Below, in pieces: positions 1-7,484 of a DNA stretch of 64,000 nucleotides (positions are counted from its first letter, which is position 1; the number at the start of each line of letters is the position of its first letter). The stretch is taken from positions 1-64,000 of the forward strand of contig CANFHX010000010.1 in NCBI GenBank assembly GCA_947446865.1, in the 5' to 3' direction. The position numbers and the translations under genes were made by a program. The notes under the pieces are model-generated. The model saw only the letters and a program-made list of their open reading frames with translations, was not told the origin of the DNA and did no database searches. This stretch comes from Flavobacteriaceae bacterium. Its GTDB lineage: Bacteria > Bacteroidota > Bacteroidia > Flavobacteriales > Flavobacteriaceae.

Positions 1-72
1 CCGGCGGAGGGACTCGAACCCACGACCTGCTGATTACAAATCAGCTGCTCTAGCCAACTGAGCTACGCTGGC
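1..72 (-). tRNA. tRNA-Thr (anticodon TGT), 3' end cut by window edge
   Basis: On the minus strand the sequence folds as a tRNA: 5' acceptor strand GCCAGCG, a D-arm, anticodon arm GCTGA-TTTGTAA-TCAGC with anticodon TGT (Thr), and a T-arm with loop TTCGAGT. The last acceptor base and discriminator lie beyond position 1. Position 4 (A) faces C in the acceptor stem and one T-stem pair is T-T, so the stems are slightly imperfect. The position after hpf matches the usual Bacteroidota order rpsU-xerC-hpf-tRNA-Thr, with tuf normally further on. Confidence 0.93.
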
Positions 73-81
73 ATATGCAAT

Positions 82-109
82 AAAAAAAGTCCGCTATTTC
101 TAACGGACT
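82..109 (-). terminator. Rho-independent terminator after hpf
   Basis: Read on the minus strand, a 9-bp stem (AGTCCGTTA / TAGCGGACT, one G-T pair) closes a GAAA tetraloop and is followed by seven T. It separates the hpf transcript from the downstream tRNA-Thr. Confidence 0.85.
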
Positions 110-167
110 GCAAATGTAGACATTTTATTTTTTAATCAAAATATTTTTTGAAAAAAATTTATTAAAT

Positions 168-464
168 TTACAATCTTACTTTGTCTTTTCTTTTTAACAA
201 TTGTCTTTCTAGAGATTCGGCAGCTAATTCTAATGCTCCTTCAAATGTTTTGCATTTTTTTTTCACTAAAAATTCGTCGCCAGGAACATGAACTTTTACT
301 TCAACAATCTTGTTTTCTTTATCACTCGTGTTCTCGACCTTAAAAAAAACATCGGAAGAGACTATTTTATCGTAATATTTATCTAATTTATCCATTCTTA
401 ATTGAGCAAAATCAACCAACTTTCTGTCAGCTGCAAAATTTACCGCGTTTACATTTACCTTCAT
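168..464 (-). CDS. hpf: Ribosome hibernation-promoting factor, short HPF/RaiA family
   Basis: The 98-residue protein has the beta-alpha-beta-beta-beta-alpha layout of the S30EA/RaiA family: N-terminal MKVNVNAVNFAADRKLVDF, a central run ending VEVKVHVPGDEFLVKKKCKTF, and a C-terminal helix with Lys/Arg patches that would contact 16S rRNA. It lacks the C-terminal dimerisation domain of long HPF, so it is the short form. Family members bind the 30S decoding region and inactivate ribosomes in stationary phase. It lies 29 nt downstream of xerC and is probably co-transcribed with xerC and rpsU. A terminator follows at 82-109. Confidence 0.9.
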   Translation of the reverse strand: MKVNVNAVNFAADRKLVDFAQLRMDKLDKYYDKIVSSDVFFKVENTSDKENKIVEVKVHVPGDEFLVKKKCKTFEGALELAAESLERQLLKRKDKVRL

Positions 465-493
465 GATTTTAATATTAATGGTTATACTTATAA

Positions 494-1417
494 TTAATTT
501 TTATTTCTAGGATGCGCTTGTCCGTATATTTTTTTTAATTCAGACAAACTACTATGGGTGTAGACTTGGGTGGAAGCTAAACTGGCATGCCCTAATAATT
601 CTTTCACTGAATTCAAATCGGCTCCGTTGTTTAAAAGGTGGGTTGCAAAGGTGTGACGCAAAATATGCGGACTCTTTTTTACCTTTTCGGAAACATGACT
701 AAAGTAATGATTTATTAATCGATACACAAACGAATCGTTTAATTTAACTCCTTTTAACAATAAGAAAAAATAGTCGGCATCTTTAATACTTTCTAAATGA
801 GATCTTTCAGATAAATATAATTTAATTTGACTTGCTAAAATTGGTATAATTGGAACAATACGTTCTTTATTTCTTTTACCTAGTACTTTTAAGGTACCGC
901 TATGCAAATCAACATTTTGCATCTTCAGGTTAATTAATTCCGCTCTTCGTACTCCAGTGGTATAAAAAAGGTCTATTATTAACTTATCGCGAATTCCTTC
1001 ATAACCTTCTTGAAATTTTAGATTATTCAACACCATATCCAATTCATTTTCCGAAAAAGGGATCTGTAATATCTTAGGAGTTTTTAAAGATTTATGTTTT
1101 AATAAAGGACTAAATTCTATTTGTTTTGTTTTAAGCAAAAATTTATAGAAGGCTTTAAGAGATGCGATTTTTCGGTTTATGGAACTATTAGAAATTCCAG
1201 TATCAACCATAGAAACTATCCAGCTTCGAATCATACTATAATTTACTTCCTCTAGTAATTCTTGATCAAAATTATTTTTTAAAAACTCTTGAAAAAAAAG
1301 CAAGTCATTTCCATACGCTGTAATGGTATGTAAAGAATAGTTTTTTTCGAGCTGAAGATACTCTTGAAAAGCTTTTTGGTTATTCATAAATCTAGGATGC
1401 AATAATGAATTTAGCAA
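494..1417 (-). CDS. xerC: Tyrosine recombinase XerC/XerD family
   Basis: The 307-residue protein has an N-terminal SAM-like core-binding domain (about 12-100) and a C-terminal catalytic domain. The catalytic set is complete: Arg157 (TTGVRRAEL), Lys181 (GKRNKER), His251 and Arg254 (HILRHTFATH), His277 (LLGHASL) and the nucleophile Tyr286 (QVYTH). It fits the chromosome-dimer resolvases acting at dif. Placement between rpsU and hpf is the usual Bacteroidota context for the housekeeping copy, not an integron or phage copy. Met11 is an alternative start; the annotated one begins MLNSLLHPRF. XerC versus XerD cannot be settled from sequence alone. Confidence 0.88.
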   Translation of the reverse strand: MLNSLLHPRFMNNQKAFQEYLQLEKNYSLHTITAYGNDLLFFQEFLKNNFDQELLEEVNYSMIRSWIVSMVDTGISNSSINRKIASLKAFYKFLLKTKQIEFSPLLKHKSLKTPKILQIPFSENELDMVLNNLKFQEGYEGIRDKLIIDLFYTTGVRRAELINLKMQNVDLHSGTLKVLGKRNKERIVPIIPILASQIKLYLSERSHLESIKDADYFFLLLKGVKLNDSFVYRLINHYFSHVSEKVKKSPHILRHTFATHLLNNGADLNSVKELLGHASLASTQVYTHSSLSELKKIYGQAHPRNKN

Positions 1418-1440
1418 ATTAAGGTTTGACTAAAAACAAA

Positions 1441-1483
1441 AATCGTTAGTAACAAAGTTATGAAACTTTAATTACTAACGATT
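1441..1483 (-). terminator. Hairpin terminator or attenuator between rpsU and xerC
   Basis: A 12-bp perfect outer stem (AATCGTTAGTAA / TTACTAACGATT) and a 6-bp inner stem (AAAGTT / AACTTT) form a long hairpin. On the minus strand it is followed by TTTGTTTTTAG. It would terminate or attenuate transcription after rpsU, making rpsU more abundant than xerC-hpf. Confidence 0.75.
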
Positions 1484-1505
1484 ATATTTTTAAGAAAATT
1501 AATTA

Positions 1506-1700
1506 CTAACTTTCTAATCCGTCTTTCATGTTTTGAATGTAAGCTGCTTTTTGGAACTTCATTCTATTACTAACAGAAGGTTTGATGAATGCTTGACGTG
1601 CACGTAACTGACGAACAGTTCCTGTTTTATCAAATTTTCTTTTATAGCGCTTTAATGCTCTATCGATATTTTCTCCGTCTTTAATTGGTATAATTAACAT
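1506..1700 (-). CDS. rpsU: 30S ribosomal protein bS21
   Basis: The 64-residue basic protein MLIIPIKDGENIDRALKRYK... matches bS21 over its full length. bS21 sits on the 30S platform near the 3' end of 16S rRNA. In Bacteroidota it helps sequester the anti-Shine-Dalgarno sequence, and in Flavobacterium johnsoniae ribosomes lacking bS21 regain SD use (established work). The gene here is preceded by an unusually strong SD, AGGGGGTG at 1709-1716, 8 nt from the ATG, consistent with autogenous control. It is first in the rpsU-xerC-hpf unit, separated from xerC by a hairpin. Confidence 0.95.
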   Translation of the reverse strand: MLIIPIKDGENIDRALKRYKRKFDKTGTVRQLRARQAFIKPSVSNRMKFQKAAYIQNMKDGLES

Positions 1701-1708
1701 AATATAGA

Positions 1709-1737
1709 CACCCCCTCTCGTTAAGGGTGCAAAAGTA
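1709..1737 (-). promoter_or_regulatory. rpsU promoter -7 element and extended Shine-Dalgarno
   Basis: On the minus strand TACTTTTG (1730-1737) matches the Bacteroidota -7 consensus TAnnTTTG, putting the start of transcription near 1725. The roughly 25-nt leader carries AGGGGGTG (1709-1716), which can pair with CACCUCCU of the 16S tail over 8 bp with one G-U. Most genes in this window have no recognisable SD, so this one is exceptional. Confidence 0.75.
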
Positions 1738-1784
1738 ACATTTATTTTGAATTAAAAAAGAGAAAGTTGAGAAAAAAGAATAAA

Positions 1785-1920
1785 GAAAGCAGAAGGCAGA
1801 ATTTAGAAGGCAATAAAAAAGAGTCAAGAAATAATTCACTTGACTCTTTTCCTTATATTCTGCTTTTGCTTTCTGCATTCTAAATTCTGCATTCTCCCTT
1901 CTGCATTCCGACTTCTGCTT
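1785..1920. repeat. Long imperfect inverted repeat of TTCTGC words around a hairpin terminator
   Basis: The left arm (about 1785-1813) carries words such as GCAGAAGGCAGAATTTAGAAGG. The right arm (about 1855-1920) carries the complementary words TTCTGCATTC and TAAATTCTGC, repeated. Between them is a perfect 12-bp hairpin at 1817-1850. The region is noncoding and lies between rpsU and the acyl-CoA dehydrogenase gene. Confidence 0.6.
1817..1850 (-). terminator. Hairpin terminator after acyl-CoA dehydrogenase
   Basis: A perfect 12-bp stem AAAAGAGTCAAG / CTTGACTCTTTT with a 10-nt loop has A- and T-rich flanks, so it could terminate in both directions. The gene that needs it is the minus-strand acyl-CoA dehydrogenase ending at 1932. 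Confidence 0.75.
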
Positions 1921-1931
1921 TAAAAAAAAAA

Positions 1932-3101
1932 CTATTTCACCGCTGGCTTATAATTTTGCTTATCAATTATCATTTTGGATAAAATCTCTTTCAAAATTTC
2001 AGAGGTTCCTCCACCAATTGGTCCTAAACGACTATCTCTCAATAATCGTGCTAAAGGGTATTCTTCCATATAGCCATAACCACCTAACATTTGAAGACAA
2101 CTGTAAATAGTTTCATCCGATACTTTGGTAGATTTTAATTTAGCCATAGTCGCTTCTTTTACAACATATTCTCCTTTATTTAATCGGGCAACTGCTGCAT
2201 AATTAAATATTTTGCAATGCTCTACATCCGTAGCATGTTCTACCATAGTGTGTCTTAGTGCTTGAAATTTATTGATTGTAGTTCCAAATGCTTCTCGTTG
2301 CGACATATAATCAATAGTATAATCTATAGCATATTCTGCTCTTGCATGGGCATTGATTGCCATAATTAAGCGCTCCAATGCAAAATGTTGCATGATATAT
2401 GGAAAGCCTTTTCCTTCTTCGCCCATTAAATTTTCTTCCGGAATTTCAACATTGTCAAATGCAATTTCTGCAGTATCGGATGCTCTCCAACCTAATTTAT
2501 CTAACTTCGTAGCAGAAATTCCTTTCAAATTGGTATTCATCAAGAAAATACTGATTCCTTTATTTCCAAGTTCTGGACTTGTTTTGGCAGCCACTACATA
2601 ATAATCGGCATACACACCATTTGTAATAAATGTTTTAGATCCATTAATTACATATTTATTTCCAACTTTTACAGCCGTTGTTCGCATGCCTGCAACATCA
2701 CTTCCACCAAAAGGCTCGGTAATACACAAGGCACCTATTTTATCGCCCGAAATACTTGGCGCTAAATAATCTTGTTTAATTCGTTCGTCGCCTTCGGCAT
2801 TTAAATGCGTCATTGCCAAATAAGCATGTGCCCACATAGCAGCAGCAAAACCAGAGGATTTAATTTTTTGAAGTTCTTCAAGAAACACTACAGTATAAAA
2901 TAAATCTAAATTCATTCCTCCATATGCTTCCGGATAAGCAATTCCGAAGAAACCCATTTCTCCAAATTTCTTCCAAATAAAGCGTTCGATTGTACCTGTT
3001 TTTTCCCATTTTTCAATATGGGGAACTACTTCTTTTTGTAAAAAGTCTTTTAAACTTTTTCTAAATAATTCATGCTCTTCTGTAAAGTAAATCGAATTCA
3101 T
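1932..3101 (-). CDS. Acyl-CoA dehydrogenase family protein
   Basis: The 389-residue flavoprotein has the three-domain ACAD fold: N-terminal helices (1-120), a beta domain with the FAD-contact segment CITEPFGGSD and the GSKTFITNG motif (about 125-235), and the C-terminal helical domain. The usual C-terminal catalytic Glu of short- and medium-chain enzymes (EGT in the last helix pair) is Gly here (PIGGGTSEI). Glu243 in the motif LERL occupies the position used by isovaleryl-CoA and long-chain dehydrogenases, so activity is probably retained with that geometry. It oxidises acyl-CoA to enoyl-CoA and would pass electrons to ETF, encoded at 50.4-52.3 kb. The substrate is not deducible. Confidence 0.88.
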   Translation of the reverse strand: MNSIYFTEEHELFRKSLKDFLQKEVVPHIEKWEKTGTIERFIWKKFGEMGFFGIAYPEAYGGMNLDLFYTVVFLEELQKIKSSGFAAAMWAHAYLAMTHLNAEGDERIKQDYLAPSISGDKIGALCITEPFGGSDVAGMRTTAVKVGNKYVINGSKTFITNGVYADYYVVAAKTSPELGNKGISIFLMNTNLKGISATKLDKLGWRASDTAEIAFDNVEIPEENLMGEEGKGFPYIMQHFALERLIMAINAHARAEYAIDYTIDYMSQREAFGTTINKFQALRHTMVEHATDVEHCKIFNYAAVARLNKGEYVVKEATMAKLKSTKVSDETIYSCLQMLGGYGYMEEYPLARLLRDSRLGPIGGGTSEILKEILSKMIIDKQNYKPAVK

Positions 3102-3126
3102 ATAGGGCCTTTTTTATAGTATTTTT

Positions 3127-4008
3127 TTAGAATTCCAAATATAAGGCAATTATTTTTAATTTATCAACAGGAAAACCTTTAATATTTGACAAATCCTCAA
3201 TTTTAATATCACCATTCATACTTCTATACGTTACGATGTTTTTAGAAATTGGGTATTTAAAATAATAAAACTGACCTAACTCTTTGATAGAAGCAGTATT
3301 AATGTTGATTTTTTTTAGTTTTGGAAGCGATTCTACAATAAAATATTTATCTAATTCGGCAATAACTTCGGGAGTTAATCCCCACACATCGGTCATTTGA
3401 TCCATTGAAACGAAGCCTCCTAAGATTTCTTTTTGTTTCAAAATCCTGTCGGATATTGCGTCACCAATTCCAGAAACTTTTATCAAATCTTCCTTCGTGG
3501 CTTGGTTGATGTCTAAAATTTTTAAGGCTTCTTTTTTAGGAAATTCTTTCCATTTGGATTTTGGATAAGAACTAGTGTGTGGATTGTTTACCCAATCTGG
3601 AAATTTAAAATTTGGCGCAATTGCATTCAGCAAAGAATCGGAAATTCCGGTAACGGCTTGAAATTCTTTCGGAGAATTGGCGAATTTTCCTTGTAGTCTA
3701 AAAGCATGTAAGCGGTTTATTTGCGGAAGCGTCATTCCTAGTTTGTAGGCTTTAAAATCGGAAATAAAATTCGGATTGTAAGAATATTCATTAAATTCCT
3801 GTTTCGGATTAACTTCTTTAGTACTATCTAAATTATTTTGCAGGGAAATCCAATGCTGTTCTTCTTTGGAGGGTTGTCGCTTTGGATTAAAATCCATGAA
3901 AGAATAAACCAACTGTAATGCTATTATGATAAAGAACAAAACGAGAATTCCTTTTCGCTGGTCTTTCGAAAAATTAAAGAGGGTTTTTATGTTGAAAGAA
4001 GATTCCAA
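3127..4008 (-). CDS. Helix-hairpin-helix protein, ComEA-like
   Basis: The 293-residue protein has an N-terminal membrane segment (about 20-40, ILVLFFIIIALQLVYSF) followed by several helix-hairpin-helix motifs. The clearest are at about 165-215 (LDINQATKEDLIKVSGIGDAI) and 234-290 (ININTASIKELGQF). These nonspecific DNA-binding motifs are typical of ComEA-type DNA uptake proteins, but in Bacteroidota this architecture is not shown to mediate competence. It is last in an operon after DUF2851 and PspC-like genes, 3 nt from the latter. Confidence 0.75.
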   Translation of the reverse strand: MESSFNIKTLFNFSKDQRKGILVLFFIIIALQLVYSFMDFNPKRQPSKEEQHWISLQNNLDSTKEVNPKQEFNEYSYNPNFISDFKAYKLGMTLPQINRLHAFRLQGKFANSPKEFQAVTGISDSLLNAIAPNFKFPDWVNNPHTSSYPKSKWKEFPKKEALKILDINQATKEDLIKVSGIGDAISDRILKQKEILGGFVSMDQMTDVWGLTPEVIAELDKYFIVESLPKLKKININTASIKELGQFYYFKYPISKNIVTYRSMNGDIKIEDLSNIKGFPVDKLKIIALYLEF

Positions 4009-4011
4009 AAT

Positions 4012-4233
4012 TTACAAATCAAATACGGAGGTTCGTTTAGACCGAACCAAATCTTTTAACTTTATCCAAAAAGCCAAGGTTAAATAAAATCCGAACCCCA
4101 ACCCTACTGTTACAAAGGAAATGTAAATGAAAAACAATCGAACGCTCGTGGCGCGCATTCCTAACTTATCTGCCAAGCGGGAGGACACGTGAAACCCATG
4201 TTTTTCAAAAAAGTAACGAATATTAGTTATCAT
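4012..4233 (-). CDS. Small PspC-domain membrane protein
   Basis: The 73-residue protein has an amphipathic N-terminal half (FEKHGFHVSSRLADKLGM) and one transmembrane segment (about 32-57), the pattern of short PspC-family proteins. PspC in enterobacteria senses membrane stress; no such role is shown for these short forms. It overlaps the end of the DUF2851 gene by 1 nt and is followed after 3 nt by the ComEA-like gene, so the three form one translationally tight unit. Confidence 0.7.
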   Translation of the reverse strand: MITNIRYFFEKHGFHVSSRLADKLGMRATSVRLFFIYISFVTVGLGFGFYLTLAFWIKLKDLVRSKRTSVFDL

Positions 4234-5504
4234 TATTTATTTTTTAAAAGTTCTAAGCCAATGGCGCATTGCAAGCATTTTTGAGCATTGCAATATTCGT
4301 TCTTAAGTTGCAACAACGACTGCGATTCGAACGCATTTTTAGATTTAATACCAAATGTAGTAAACTTTTCTATAATGCTGTTTTTCTCGGCCGGAATATT
4401 AGAAAGTAATTCTATTATAGCCTCTAAATTTTCTTTTCCTTGACTTTGGGCATAGGCAAATTGGATAGGAATAATGGTATTGATAATCACTAAATCAATA
4501 AAGGATTTGGATAGTGACTTTTCTTTTTTAGGACTGGATTTATCAAAATTATAATGCGTTTTCCAATAATCGCTTACCGACAATTCGAAAATAGCATAAA
4601 TTTCTTGCGGATTTTTCGCTGCAATTATTTTAGAAAATAAATTCCGTTGCAAGTGGAACAGCATTGCTAGTTGCGCCAATCGAATAGTTGGAAAATTATC
4701 CGGGCGGTGTTGGAAAAACTGAACCGGTTCAAGAATTGGTTTCTTTAATTTGTATTTTAAGGCTATATAATCGTACCACGATTTTAGTTCCTTTGGATAG
4801 GTATCTTCCACCCCATCGGGAATCATATCGGCTTGACCGAAAAGCAAGGCTTCAAGATACATCACTTCCAAGGCTTCTTTTCGAATCAAAGAAAAAGTAA
4901 TGGACTTTGCGATTTTTAAAAATGTTTCGCCATTGGTATTTAATCCAAAGTTTTTGGCCAACATACAAAACAAAACTGCTTCCCAATCGTTATCGGTTTC
5001 CTCAAGCAACTGTTGAATTGGTTTTGCTTTTCGTTCGAGTCGTTCTAAAAACAAACGCTCTTGCCAATTTTGAAACACGAAAGGTTCTACATCTTGAATT
5101 TGATTCTCACAAAACAGCCACGATTTTTTAGTAGAAAGTTCTTGGTAACGATGAAGTTCTTCTTTAGAAACATAATTTTTCAGTTCTAAAACCGGAATTT
5201 CGGTATTGTCTTTTCTGAAAACTGGCGCATCGTGTTCCCAAACGACATGAAGGATTACGTTATTGTAATTGGGATCTATTTCGTGCTGGTGCAAATACCA
5301 ATCAGAGGATTTAAGATGGATTTCAATATTACCAGCCCATTTTTGGTTATCCAAAACTAGTTGCGCATTAAAAAAATCGGGCCCTTCTTTTTGCAAATAA
5401 TTACCCGAATGCACAATGGTTAAATCTTCCCCATGCGCGGTTTTTAGATTAGAGAAATCGTACTTCTTGTATTGCCAAACGTAATGGATAAAATCTTCCT
5501 TCAT
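4233..5504 (-). CDS. DUF2851 family protein
   Basis: The protein begins at MKEDFIHYVWQYKKYDF (ATG at 5502-5504), where similarity to the family starts; an upstream in-frame ATG at 5555 would add 17 poorly conserved residues. The 423-residue product shows the DUF2851 core: HSGNYLQKEGPDFFNAQ followed by NIEIHLKSSDWYLHQH and NVILHVVWEHD. The C-terminal part contains paired Cys (CNAQKCLQCAIG). The conserved His/Asp/Glu pattern looks nuclease-like, but function is unknown. It is first in the operon with the PspC-like and ComEA-like genes. Confidence 0.85.
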   Translation of the reverse strand: MKEDFIHYVWQYKKYDFSNLKTAHGEDLTIVHSGNYLQKEGPDFFNAQLVLDNQKWAGNIEIHLKSSDWYLHQHEIDPNYNNVILHVVWEHDAPVFRKDNTEIPVLELKNYVSKEELHRYQELSTKKSWLFCENQIQDVEPFVFQNWQERLFLERLERKAKPIQQLLEETDNDWEAVLFCMLAKNFGLNTNGETFLKIAKSITFSLIRKEALEVMYLEALLFGQADMIPDGVEDTYPKELKSWYDYIALKYKLKKPILEPVQFFQHRPDNFPTIRLAQLAMLFHLQRNLFSKIIAAKNPQEIYAIFELSVSDYWKTHYNFDKSSPKKEKSLSKSFIDLVIINTIIPIQFAYAQSQGKENLEAIIELLSNIPAEKNSIIEKFTTFGIKSKNAFESQSLLQLKNEYCNAQKCLQCAIGLELLKNK

Positions 5505-5581
5505 ACAGGTAAAAGCGTTCAACACTAAGTTACATTTTTGAAGTGAATTGTGCAAATTTTCATTACTAAATTTTCAACGCT

Positions 5582-5589
5582 TATATTTG
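5582..5589 (+). promoter_or_regulatory. -7 promoter element for the PNGase F hybrid gene
   Basis: TATATTTG matches the Bacteroidota -7 consensus TAnnTTTG exactly. It lies 19 nt before the ATG at 5609, implying a leader of about 15 nt. Confidence 0.6.
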
Positions 5590-5608
5590 TATTTCAAAAT
5601 CCTTAAAA

Positions 5609-7267
5609 ATGAAAAACTTAATTGTTATTGTAGTTTGCTTTTTATCTCTTTCAACTTTTGGTCAAGCCAATTATAGAATTACTTACACAAAAAGTTCTAA
5701 TGGGAAATTAATTGAAAATCAAGACCCTATTATTGTTTTTTCAAATGCTACGCAAACGACTCTAACTACACAATCAATTATGGATAACAAAGCCGTTTAT
5801 CCTTTTGAATTTTCTACTATCAATAGAAAAAACAATGCCGTGATTCAAATGGCGAAACTAAACGAGCACAAATCTATCGCTACTATTGACAGTACTTCTT
5901 TAGAAAAACAATCTTTTGAATTACTGCCAGAAACCAAAAAAATATTGGGTTACAACTGTAAAAAAGCCAAAACAATTATCAACTCCAACACCATCGAAAT
6001 ATGGTATACCACGGAAGTACCTATTAAAGGGGCTCCGTCTATTTTAGGACAAAACTTGGGGTTAGTTCTTGAGACAAACCGCAATGGAAATTTTGTGGTT
6101 ACAGCAACTAAAGTGGAGAAACTAAAACAATTTCCGATAGAAGAAGTAAAACCCAAAAAAACTTTGGATTTATTAACCTATAGGGATGAACTTTGGAAAA
6201 GTCGCTTTACTACTATTTCGATATTTAAAGAGGAAATAATTAATTTTTCGGATGCATCTAAATCCAATGATAGTATTATGCGATTTGCTAATGGAACCAT
6301 TATTCTTAGGAAAATTTCTATTCCGAATATCGTTAAAGGAAGTCAAGTTTTTATGGAAGTTACCGAACAATCGAATGGGGATGCTTATGACAGAACGGGA
6401 TCGGTATTTCTTATTCCTATGCAAAAGAAGAACTCTTTTTTAGAAGGATTGCAAAATGGAGTAAAATCATTGCCTGTTTATGACAATGGCAATGGGAAGT
6501 ACTACCAAGGAATTACTGCTACAGAAAACTATTCTCCTCTTTTAGAATTGGTTCGTTTTTTTACTCCGTTTGGAATTAAACAATACAATACCATCACCTT
6601 AAAAGATAAAATTTGGGAAGAACGAGTTAACTACCGTCAGGATATTTCCGAATTGACTGCTGCCATGAGCGGACAAGAAGTGTATATTGGAACTTTTATT
6701 GGGAATTATGATAAAGGCGGACATAAAGTGAACGTGAATTTAACTATTCATCCAGAAGAAGAAGTTGTGGTAGCAAAACCAACAGAAGTCATTCCGTTGT
6801 TTAATACTACGAATGTTATGGAAATGGCCGGTCAGGAATATGGCACTTTGTTCAATTCGGATAAAGGATTGGTGGTGACATTCACTTTAAACAAAGACAT
6901 GAAAAATGCTAGACTTCGTTATATTACCACGGGGCATGGTGGTTGGGAGAATGGCGATGAATTTGTACCTAAAAGAAATTCGATTTATTTAGATGAAAAG
7001 GAAGTCTTCCATTTTACCCCTTGGCGGGAAGATTGTGGTTCGTATCGATTGTACAACCCGGCATCGGGAAATTTTCCTAACGGATTATCTTCCTCTGATT
7101 ACAGCCGATCTAATTGGTGCCCTGGCACTTCGACTAACCCAATTTATATAGAATTAGGAGATATAAAAGCCGGAACGCATAGCCTTCAAGTGAAAATTCC
7201 ACAAGGAGCCAATGAAGGGACAAGTTTTAGTGCTTGGAATGTTTCGGGGGTATTGCTTGGAGAGTAG
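5609..7267 (+). CDS. GLPGLI-like N-terminus fused to peptide-N-glycosidase F-like domain
   Basis: The 552-residue secreted protein has a signal peptide (1-18, ...LSLSTFGQA). Residues about 20-180 resemble GLPGLI-family proteins (GYNCKKAKTI followed by IEIWYTTEVPIKGAPSILG). Residues about 190-552 resemble PNGase F: EERVNYRQDISELTAAMSG for the N-terminal lobe and, for the C-terminal lobe, HGGWENGDEF, FTPWREDCGSYRLYNP, SSSDYSRSNWCPGT and SAWNVSGVLLGE. PNGase F cleaves N-glycans from asparagine. I have not placed its catalytic Asp and Glu residues here. The GLPGLI-like N-terminal part may be comparable to the extra N-terminal domain of PNGase F-II enzymes, which I infer only. Confidence 0.8.
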   Translation: MKNLIVIVVCFLSLSTFGQANYRITYTKSSNGKLIENQDPIIVFSNATQTTLTTQSIMDNKAVYPFEFSTINRKNNAVIQMAKLNEHKSIATIDSTSLEKQSFELLPETKKILGYNCKKAKTIINSNTIEIWYTTEVPIKGAPSILGQNLGLVLETNRNGNFVVTATKVEKLKQFPIEEVKPKKTLDLLTYRDELWKSRFTTISIFKEEIINFSDASKSNDSIMRFANGTIILRKISIPNIVKGSQVFMEVTEQSNGDAYDRTGSVFLIPMQKKNSFLEGLQNGVKSLPVYDNGNGKYYQGITATENYSPLLELVRFFTPFGIKQYNTITLKDKIWEERVNYRQDISELTAAMSGQEVYIGTFIGNYDKGGHKVNVNLTIHPEEEVVVAKPTEVIPLFNTTNVMEMAGQEYGTLFNSDKGLVVTFTLNKDMKNARLRYITTGHGGWENGDEFVPKRNSIYLDEKEVFHFTPWREDCGSYRLYNPASGNFPNGLSSSDYSRSNWCPGTSTNPIYIELGDIKAGTHSLQVKIPQGANEGTSFSAWNVSGVLLGE

Positions 7268-7272
7268 AATTC

Positions 7273-7314
7273 AACACTAATTGCACTAATTTACACTAAT
7301 TTACACTAATTTAT
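7273..7314. repeat. 10-bp tandem repeat (CACTAATTTA), about four units
   Basis: Four near-identical units, the first ending CACTAATTG, lie directly after the stop codon of the PNGase F hybrid gene. The tract is noncoding. Confidence 0.8.
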
Positions 7315-7448
7315 ATCCCTATTTATTTCACGAAAATAAAATTAATAAGTTGGGCTCGTTCTACTTCGATTAGGAATAAGCACTTTGCTTTTTTTGCCAC
7401 AGATTGCACGGATTAAACAGATTAATAATCAGTCGAAGAGATGAAATA

Positions 7449-7477
7449 AAAAAAACCTACAAGGTTAGTTGTAGGTT
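7449..7477 (-). terminator. Terminator after cystathionine beta-synthase
   Basis: The 9-bp stem AACCTACAA / TTGTAGGTT encloses a 6-nt loop and is followed on the minus strand by a run of T, just after the stop codon at 7485. Confidence 0.85.
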
Positions 7478-7484
7478 GGTGTGC

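Noticed and set aside
494..1417. XerC-like recombinase as a mobile-element integrase
   Set aside because: It sits in the conserved rpsU-xerC-hpf order with no attachment repeats, so it is the housekeeping copy.
1709..1729. Hairpin CACCC...GGGTG that could hide the rpsU Shine-Dalgarno
   Set aside because: The upstream arm lies at the predicted transcription start after TACTTTTG, so it is probably not in the mRNA.
7390..7428. Words GCCACAGATTGCACGGATTA as a binding site
   Set aside because: Looks like another low-complexity intergenic word run without symmetry or promoter context; not enough to name a function.
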